Shown here piece by piece: positions 58,734-64,000 of a stretch of 64,000 nt of DNA; position 1 is the stretch's first letter, and each line of letters begins with the position of its first letter. The notes beneath the pieces are model-generated. The model saw only the letters and a list, made by a program, of their open reading frames with translations, did no database searches and had not been told where the DNA came from. The position numbers were made by a program, and so were the translations under genes. The DNA is from Acidobacteriota bacterium. Its GTDB lineage: Bacteria; Acidobacteriota; Terriglobia; 2-12-FULL-54-10. The stretch lies in assembly GCA_016191085.1 (NCBI GenBank), contig JACPPJ010000029.1, forward strand, positions 1-64,000, read 5' to 3'.

Positions 58734-59135
58734 TTAGGAAGCGGCCAAGGAGTGGCTGAACCGGCGCATGTACTGGTTTTCGATTGCGCTTTGGATGATG
58801 CGATCCACTTCTTGCCGCTCGAACGGCTCGACTAGAAGATCATAGGCCCCACACTGCAGCACTTCAGCCCACAATTGCTCGTCGCCACAGCGGGAACAAA
58901 CGATCATCTCGCAAGGCGTTTTCGATTCGAGGAGGAACTGCAACAGGTCGCGCCAGGAGCCATCGGGCAATTGCTCGTCGGACAGAAGCAAATCGTAACG
59001 TGAGTGCCCTTGCAGTTTTTCTTGCGCCTCACGAAAATCAGACGCGAAATATATCTGCAGGTTCTTGCCCTCCAGAATTCTCAGAAGTTCGGACCTGCGA
59101 TGAGGCGAAAGCACGACCAAAATCTTAGGCTTCAT
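58734..59135 (-). CDS. Stand-alone atypical receiver protein
   Basis: 133 residues. It has a CheY-like fold pattern with ILVVLSPH, YDLLLSDEQLPDGSW (aspartate D53 present), CEMIVCSRCGDEQL and CGAYDLLVEPFERQEVD. The metal-binding acidic pair after the first strand is missing (VLSPH) and the conserved lysine before PF is glutamate, so normal phosphorylation is doubtful. There is no output domain. It follows no kinase gene; it is 153 bp upstream of the baeRF-like gene on the same strand. Confidence 0.75.
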   Translation of the reverse strand: MKPKILVVLSPHRRSELLRILEGKNLQIYFASDFREAQEKLQGHSRYDLLLSDEQLPDGSWRDLLQFLLESKTPCEMIVCSRCGDEQLWAEVLQCGAYDLLVEPFERQEVDRIIQSAIENQYMRRFSHSLAAS

Positions 59136-59309
59136 ACGGGGCCTCCTCGAGGAATTGGCGTCTTTAGCAATTATGTGGGTTGCGATCGACAGGTACAGGG
59201 TTAACAGTTTATAGGGTTAATATGATCGGGAAAATATGAGTAATTACCGCAAACCAAACACCAGTGATCCAGTCAGCACGGTTGAAGCTGCCCCGGGGAT
59301 GGTGAGCAG

Positions 59310-59438
59310 AAAGGTAGAAGTTCGACGGTGCAAGGGATGTGCTCTCCCAGGTTGCCAACCAACGACTATATTAGCCGCCCGGCGGCGACAGCGGCAATCA
59401 GGTAAACCCTGTAGGGTTCGGACCCGGTGACTACCTTC
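59310..59438 (-). ncRNA. Candidate structured RNA downstream of the SelW-like gene
   Basis: On the reverse strand an outer helix GAAGGTAG/CTACCTTT (59431-59438 with 59310-59317, one G-U pair) encloses five consecutive small hairpins. They are GGGT-ACCC (59414-59425), CAGG-CCTG (59399-59411), GCCGC-GCGGC (59374-59386), GGTT-AACC (59350-59360) and GGGA-TCCC (59334-59348). The G-U closure fits the reverse strand only. It matches no RNA family I know; it is neither a tRNA nor tmRNA. A 7-bp hairpin (59439-59460) ends at the selW stop codon. The rest of the 59136-59309 gap shows nothing. Confidence 0.35.
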
Positions 59439-59459
59439 ACACTTGCGTCTGAACAAGTG

Positions 59460-59696
59460 TTAGTCCGTGGACGATTTCAGAGCATCACGAATTTCGGCAT
59501 ACTCTGGAAAGCGTTTGGTGGCGTGCTTCGAATAGATTTGCCGGCCATTGACGAACACCTCGAAGCGGCCGCCAGTCGAGGGCTGTAATTGAAGTGTGCT
59601 GATCTGGTGTTTGAATTCTTCCAGGAGCTTTTGCGTCAGACTGACGGCGTGCGGTTCGTAATTTCAGGTAGCGCAGTATTCGATCTTGATCGTCAC
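59460..59696 (-). CDS. SelW-like (Rdx/SelT-SelW-SelH) selenoprotein with in-frame TGA
   Basis: Translation from the GTG at 59696, 4 bp after a perfect AGGAGG, gives VTIKIEYCAT, then TGA (59664-59666), then NYEPHAVSLTQKLLEEF, GGRFEVFVNGRQIYSKH, RFPEYAEIRDAL and TAA at 59460-59462: 78 residues with the TGA read as selenocysteine at position 11. The C-x-x-U motif after the first beta-strand and the whole downstream sequence match the SelW-like thioredoxin-fold family, in which Cys- and Sec-forms both occur. The conserved reading frame after the TGA, the good ribosome site and a hairpin just downstream support Sec over a nonsense mutation. The gene follows the BamE-like gene by 11 bp. The role is presumably redox. 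No selA/B/C/D genes are in the window. Confidence 0.8.
59634..59666 (-). promoter_or_regulatory. Putative bacterial SECIS element
   Basis: Seventeen bases after the UGA, the mRNA can fold CGTCA-GTC-TGACG: a 5-bp stem with a 3-base loop starting with G and containing GU (59634-59646). Bacterial SECIS elements have a short apical stem about 16-37 nt after UGA with a G at the start of the loop, so position and loop fit. Confidence 0.6.
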
Positions 59697-59707
59697 GCGG
59701 CCTCCTG

Positions 59708-60502
59708 CTAACGCGGCACAGGATCTGTGGAGGATTGTACCGCGCCGCCTATTCCACCCTCATAGTCCTGAACTTCAACTACTTCATCTCCCTCGAAGGT
59801 GACGAACGTGACCCGCATGGGAGGCGTGCCGTAAATCCAATCCTCCTGCTCCACACCGTCTTCGGACTCTTCACGGACTTTGCGCTGAGGCTGGCCGAGA
59901 GCGGCAATCACCATCTCGCGATCCATCCCCACTTCGGCTTTCTTTTCCTGTATGGCCTCATGGAATTTGGGAGGAATCGGACGCGACACCGCCAGAATTG
60001 GACTGCTGGGATTGAAGTCCAGTACCGGAGCCAGGTAGTTTTTAACGTCGGCGACCGTTAAGTCCTCGATTTTCTTTGGAAAGACGAGAGAAATGGACGA
60101 GCCTGTCGGGGTCTTATTACCCTGCTGGCCGATGGGCTGCGTGGTGCTTCCCATTCCGACTTCAACGTGCTCATACCATTTTGTCTTTTTCTTCCCGCCG
60201 CCATTGATCTCGAAGACGATCTGCTTGTCCTGGATTTCCACCGCCGTAATTTGCACCAGAGTACTCGGCGCCGATGCTGTACCAAACTGAGTGATCTCGC
60301 GTTGCAGGCTCTGCTCATCCACCTTGCCGTCCGCATTGAGTCTCAGGCCCTTCTTGCCGCGTGGCAGCGGCACCTTCGTATTGGCATATTCGGCCGTGAG
60401 TCCCCGCACAAGCTCCATCCGCTCCTTTGGTGTCAAGCCAGAAGCGAACAGGAAAGCACCGCCCAGAAGAGCCGTGACTAGCATTACAGTACAACTACGC
60501 AT
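59708..60502 (-). CDS. Secreted protein with BamE/SmpA-like C-terminal domain
   Basis: 264 residues from the ATG at 60502 (a second ATG at 60520 is possible), with GAGGCGG upstream. The signal peptide ends around LFASG (about 22). Residues about 25-170 form a domain with KERMELVRGLTAEYANTKVPLP and a central beta region. The end resembles BamE/SmpA folds: VGMDREMVIAALGQPQRKVR, then DWIYGTPPMRVTFVTFEGDEVVEVQDY. Such domains act in the cell envelope, in BAM or other complexes, but this is not a standard BamE. It is 11 bp upstream of the SelW-like gene and probably in its operon. Confidence 0.7.
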   Translation of the reverse strand: MRSCTVMLVTALLGGAFLFASGLTPKERMELVRGLTAEYANTKVPLPRGKKGLRLNADGKVDEQSLQREITQFGTASAPSTLVQITAVEIQDKQIVFEINGGGKKKTKWYEHVEVGMGSTTQPIGQQGNKTPTGSSISLVFPKKIEDLTVADVKNYLAPVLDFNPSSPILAVSRPIPPKFHEAIQEKKAEVGMDREMVIAALGQPQRKVREESEDGVEQEDWIYGTPPMRVTFVTFEGDEVVEVQDYEGGIGGAVQSSTDPVPR

Positions 60503-60629
60503 GGGTACACCGCCTCGCATCCTCGGTTCGGCGAGTCCGAGTTATTACTGTATCCATTCTAATCTCGTGGGCAAGGGCGCGGCAAGTGAGCGATTCGACA
60601 ATTCAATTCTGAAAAATCCCGACGCGGGC

Positions 60630-62031
60630 CTACTTAATTGGTATTTGGACTGTGTTTCCGGGGTGAACCAATTGCGTGCCGGTAACTAGCGTCAAGCTGA
60701 TCACGCCCGGCTCTCGGACGTAGGGAAGACGGACGTTCACTTGATCGACGCCGACCAAGCCAGGTGCACGGCCGGCGAAAATCACAGTGTCACGTGGAGT
60801 CGGTTTACCATCAATAAACAGTGCTGGCAGGCGTTGATTACAAGCCGACACGCGAGAGGTAGGAGCCGGGACGCCATCTTCGGGGTAGGGGAAAATACAA
60901 TCTAATCCTGTCGCCCAGATGGGCACGATTTCGCCGCCGCGGGCTGGATCAGCGGCCGATACGAGCTCCCCAGTGTCGTTGTGCTGAATAATAGGCTGCC
61001 CATTTTGAACGAAGATTGCGGCGCACCTCCTCCGATCACTGGAAAATAGGTCTTCTTCACGCCGTTGTTATTGACAATCAATGTACCGGAATTGTCCGTT
61101 ATCTTGTGCGGTATCTGAAAATTGATCTGCTGCTGGTCGCCGATATTCGATACGGAGAAGATCGGTGCCGACGTTCCGAAAACAGTAGCGAAAGTTCCGT
61201 CCAGTTCGGTCGGCAGCGGAAATTCCGAAGCGGTGACTACGCCCTGAACGCTCGTAATACCCGAATCGAACAGACTGGCAATGCCGCCGCGCCCTAGCCC
61301 GGCGTATAACTTGCCGCATTCACTAGCATCGTGGTCAATGTAAGATTTACATCCACGAAATCAGGGCCGCCCTGAACGCTCATAGAGGCACCGCTCGACG
61401 GAATGGATTCGCCGACCTCGTTGAGAAGAATTACCGGAAAACCTGCCGAGCAATACAGCCTCACGCTCTCATCTCTTGGTATTCCAGTGCTGAAGGTGTA
61501 GTTCGGCGGAGCAGAAGCAGAATCTCGAAAAATGCCAAACACCGCCAAGCCGCCTTTCAGCCTCTGAACCCCGACCCCGATGCCAAAGCCCGACTGCATT
61601 GCATTATCACGATCGAACACGTGAAAACGCAGCACGGTTCCGGCGCTTAGCATGAATTCTAAAGTAGTGTTATTTTCGCCGGATTGTAGAGTTATGTATC
61701 TGGACTGGCCCTTCCAACAACTGTTAATCAGGTTTCGAGCACCAGCACACAAAATGAATGTCCCGGCAGGCAGGCCGTTAACCAGAAATTGGCCGTTTTC
61801 GTCCGTTCTCGTCGAAGCGCTAATCAGGCCGGTGCAATTGAAGCCTCCACTCGGTGTCCACACGCACTTTGCTTGATGATTGTAACCAACAACGGCTCGA
61901 CAAACCGGCATGCCCGTTTCCGTGACAACCACCTCTCCAAACGATGCCTGTCCTTGCTGCGACCAACAGAGCGCGCTGACGTGTAGTGAAGGATAAAGGG
62001 ATAAGAGAGGATGTGGGAAGACGCCGGGCAC
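60630..62031 (-). pseudogene. Secreted carboxypeptidase-regulatory-like/TIGR03437-type protein, two frameshifts
   Basis: Three consecutive reverse-strand frames make one protein. 62031-61294 encodes a CarboxypepD_reg-like domain (ASTRTDENGQFLVNGLPAGT) and ends MLVNAASYTPG then TAG. The next frame continues with LGRGGIASLFDSGITSVQG, FSVSNIGDQQQINFQIP and TLIVNNNGVKKTYFPVIGGG. After a second shift near 61020 a third frame gives IFVQNGQPIIQHNDTGELVS, GGEIVPIWATGLD and ends VQIPIK at 60630. The joined sequence is the full TIGR03437-type domain. The N-terminal signal peptide is also unclear. Either the gene is dead or the assembly has two indels. Confidence 0.78.
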
Positions 62032-62073
62032 GTGGCGCGAGCCGCGTGCCCGACAGACAACATTCAGGCGGAA

Positions 62074-62364
62074 CTACATTTTGGCGAGAGCTTGGTAGAT
62101 ATCGTCGTAGGGCTTGCCGGGAACCAGAAGTCCGAGTTCCTCTCCGACTTTCATGCCCCACGGCTGCGAGTCTTTGTAACCCACGACCGAGTGCGCCCAC
62201 AGCTTGTCCCACTGTGCGAGCGCTTCGGGTTTCCGCGACACCTCGACGCGGGCTACGCGCGCGAGGTACTTACGTTTGCCGGGTGTGAGATCGCGAATTG
62301 TCAAAACGATTTTCTTGCCTTCCTGCAGATCCTGCAAGTGTTTTACATGGCAAAGATATTCCAC
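62074..62364 (-). CDS. Hypothetical protein downstream of UbiD
   Basis: 96 residues from the GTG at 62364, with AGGAG 8 bp upstream. It starts VEYLCHVKHLQDLQEGKKIVLTIRDLTPGKRKYLARVARVEV (read as several strands) and ends in GLLVPGKPYDDIYQALAKM. No signal peptide or membrane segment. It follows the UbiD-family gene by 132 bp on the same strand and may be a small partner subunit, but the family is not recognised. Confidence 0.6.
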   Translation of the reverse strand: MEYLCHVKHLQDLQEGKKIVLTIRDLTPGKRKYLARVARVEVSRKPEALAQWDKLWAHSVVGYKDSQPWGMKVGEELGLLVPGKPYDDIYQALAKM

Positions 62365-62496
62365 ACTGAACTCCTATTAGTCTGATCGTCTGTTGAGGTC
62401 ATTGGCGAATAAAGCAGATTTCTCGCTTTGCTCGGAATGACATCATCGTTTTTAGAAAAGCAGGTCTCAATTTGTCCGGCAGCGGGAGCGATGATT

Positions 62497-64000
62497 CTAC
62501 AGGCCGTATGCCGTCCAATTATCCAATACTTTCTTTTGGATCTCCTCCGGATACATGCAATTGAACCTGGCCTTAATGGGAACCTCGGTGGGATCCCAGG
62601 CCGGCGGGAATGATACGTCGAAAGCCGCTACAGCACCTGCGCGGCGTGGGCGCTCTTCCTGGTCGTAGCACGGGGTAAGCTGCTGCGCGCTGCCTTCCAC
62701 GTACTTAATATGGGTTCCACCACGAGAGCCTTCCAATTCCTGGAAGTTGGTGGACCTCATATCGGCCCCGAGCTTTTCCTGGAAGTGGGTGTGGCTCATA
62801 TCGCCCCCGAGCTTCGCAAGTCCGGAGTGGCAACGAGTCGCCCAGGCATGAATCACTTCACCCAGGTTGAAGATATCCACGTCGTCTTCAACGACGAGAA
62901 TCTTGGTCATGTAGGTTCGGTGGCCGGTCAGCGTATCAAGCACCTTCTGTGTGATCTCCTTGCCGCCCTTGGGCACGCCCACAATGCACAGGTGCACGGC
63001 GCCCTCTGACGGTACGTATACGCCGGTGACAGGCACTCCGGCACGCTCTAGACTACGACGAATAGCTACGCCGCCACCAAGAGCCGTGACGGTCGAGCTG
63101 CAATCCTTATATCCCGTGCAGTCCATCGAGAGGATGGGGTTCTTTTTGTGGCAAATGGTGTTGACCTTCATCAGGATTCCCGCGCCCATCTCACCGGAGC
63201 GATAACCCGGGTACTCGCCGTAGGGTCCTTCCATGGCGATCTTGTCGGGCAGTATCTCTCCTTCCAGCACTACTTCGGCGTTAGCTGGGAAGGTGAGATC
63301 GCTGTCGAGACACTTGGTGATCTCGATTGGGAAGCCCGCTAGACCACCAGCGAGCATTGCCTCGTCGCGACCGACGCGCGTGCTCGAGGTGGATGCCAGA
63401 TGGCTGGACTGATCCGCGCCGATCACAATGGCCACCGGCATGGGTTTGTTCTGCGGCAAATATTTCTCCCGCAGCATTCTGCCAAGGTGGCTCGGCGCGA
63501 ACGGCCAGCCTGAGAGGTACTGCGTGTTGTGCAGCATGAAACGATACGTGCCCCAGTTCATCCAGCCCGTGTCCGGGTCCTTGCTGACGACGATGCACCA
63601 CGTGCCGAGATACCGTCCACCATCGCCCGCATGAATCAGCGGCGTAGCCAGTTCGGTAACGTCCACGTCTTTTCCCCGGATGATCACGTCGCGGCAAACG
63701 GCGTCTTTGACCTCCTTCGGTGGAATGGGGTTGGAGTCGCGGCGGATGTACTCGTCATAGATGTTGCGAATCGAAGCGTGAGCTGGCAGGCCCAGCGTTA
63801 CCGCGGCCCTGCGCCACGTGGAGATCGGGTTGACGAAGATGCTTTGCCCGGGATAGTCCTTAATATTTTTGAAGACGATCGCGGGACCATCAATTTCGGT
63901 CATACGGCGGCTGATGGCGCCCAGTTCCAGGTCCCAATCAACCTGTTTGTCTACTATTTTTACGTCCCCGGTTTTCTGCAGGCGCTCGACAAAGCTCCGC
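62497..64000 (-). CDS. UbiD-family decarboxylase (5' end beyond the window)
   Basis: The frame is open from the right edge: RSFVERLQKTGDVKIVDKQV, then DWDLELGAISRRMTEIDGPAIVFKNIKDYPG, which is the usual UbiD N-terminus, so the ATG at 63903 is internal. Further UbiD segments are YLGTWCIVVSKDPDTGWMNWGTYR, AIVIGADQSSHLAS and GEILPDKIAMEGPYGEYPGY with the E-x-P-x-G-E-Y active-site block, and KILVVEDDVDIFN. The enzyme uses prenylated FMN (made by a UbiX partner not seen here) to decarboxylate or carboxylate aromatic or unsaturated acids. Near the C-terminus a 13-residue tandem duplication, GGDMSHTHFQEKL/GADMRSTNFQEL, is unusual. Confidence 0.9.
   Translation of the reverse strand, partial: RSFVERLQKTGDVKIVDKQVDWDLELGAISRRMTEIDGPAIVFKNIKDYPGQSIFVNPISTWRRAAVTLGLPAHASIRNIYDEYIRRDSNPIPPKEVKDAVCRDVIIRGKDVDVTELATPLIHAGDGGRYLGTWCIVVSKDPDTGWMNWGTYRFMLHNTQYLSGWPFAPSHLGRMLREKYLPQNKPMPVAIVIGADQSSHLASTSSTRVGRDEAMLAGGLAGFPIEITKCLDSDLTFPANAEVVLEGEILPDKIAMEGPYGEYPGYRSGEMGAGILMKVNTICHKKNPILSMDCTGYKDCSSTVTALGGGVAIRRSLERAGVPVTGVYVPSEGAVHLCIVGVPKGGKEITQKVLDTLTGHRTYMTKILVVEDDVDIFNLGEVIHAWATRCHSGLAKLGGDMSHTHFQEKLGADMRSTNFQELEGSRGGTHIKYVEGSAQQLTPCYDQEERPRRAGAVAAFDVSFPPAWDPTEVPIKARFNCMYPEEIQKKVLDNWTAYGL

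Noticed and set aside
59313-59353. tRNA-Ala-like stretch (TGGGAGAGCACATCCCTTGC on the reverse strand)
   Set aside because: The D-arm and anticodon-like parts are suggestive, but the anticodon stem does not pair, there is no acceptor stem or T-arm in the right place, and no CCA end.
59236-59430. 64-residue forward frame
   Set aside because: Arg/Cys-rich composition comes from the hairpin-rich RNA-like region on the other strand; no ribosome site or family match.

Overview
The window looks like a chromosome segment from an acidobacterium of the Solibacter/Bryobacter type. The main evidence is the TIGR03437-type C-terminal domain (first described from Solibacter) on the CotH-like protein near 45-46.8 kb and again on a broken gene at 60.6-62.0 kb. 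Supporting signs are secreted proteins with putative Ig (He_PIG) domains, a secretin with a C-terminal cohesin domain, moderate GC content, and many small palindromic repeats between and inside genes. The genus is an inference. No rRNA, canonical tRNA, CRISPR array or prophage was seen.

Layout. 0-0.3 kb: end of an IS630-type transposase and a short inverted-repeat element. 0.3-11.5 kb: secreted GH39-like hydrolase, NarL-type regulator, methyltransferase, two polyprenyl-phosphate-sugar-type glycosyltransferases, a degenerate receiver and a large Ig-repeat surface protein; this reads as cell-surface polysaccharide and adhesion functions. 11.9-16.3 kb: MetF-like reductase, then a reverse-strand secretin plus two pseudopilins. 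16.5-24.5 kb: EamA transporter, small hypothetical and DUF2442/DUF4160 genes, a three-gene oligopeptide ABC transporter without ATPases, smpB and an aminotransferase. 24.6-35.5 kb: lytic transglycosylase, GAF-like protein, FtsX permease with an AttH/CrtC-like partner, a PAS histidine kinase and an NtrC-type regulator.

35.7-41.6 kb is a stress cluster: Ku, a DUF3309 mini-protein, a 48-residue C2H2-like zinc finger, CsbD, an outer-membrane barrel, a YciF-like protein, a pyruvate-oxidase-like enzyme and an RRM protein. 41.7-46.8 kb: glycosyltransferase, methyltransferase, a decayed uracil-DNA glycosylase and CotH. 47.0-53.8 kb: the imuA-imuB-dnaE2 mutagenesis cassette, interrupted by a RelE/ParE toxin-antitoxin pair and a membrane-anchored protein. 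54-59.1 kb: second stress cluster (BON, Hsp20, hydrolase, DUF5335, phosphoribosyltransferase, release-factor-like protein, receiver). 59.3-60.5 kb: a candidate structured RNA, a SelW-like gene with an in-frame TGA and a plausible SECIS hairpin, and a secreted BamE-like protein. The window ends with a UbiD-family decarboxylase running off the right edge.

The most interesting signals are the candidate SelW-like selenoprotein, the insertion of at least four different intergenic repeat families in frame into imuB and dnaE2, and a dispersed four-palindrome element with constant internal order. DNA repair and stress genes (Ku, UdgX remnant, ImuAB-DnaE2, Hsp20, CsbD) are over-represented. All functions are read by eye from protein sequences; no database search was run.
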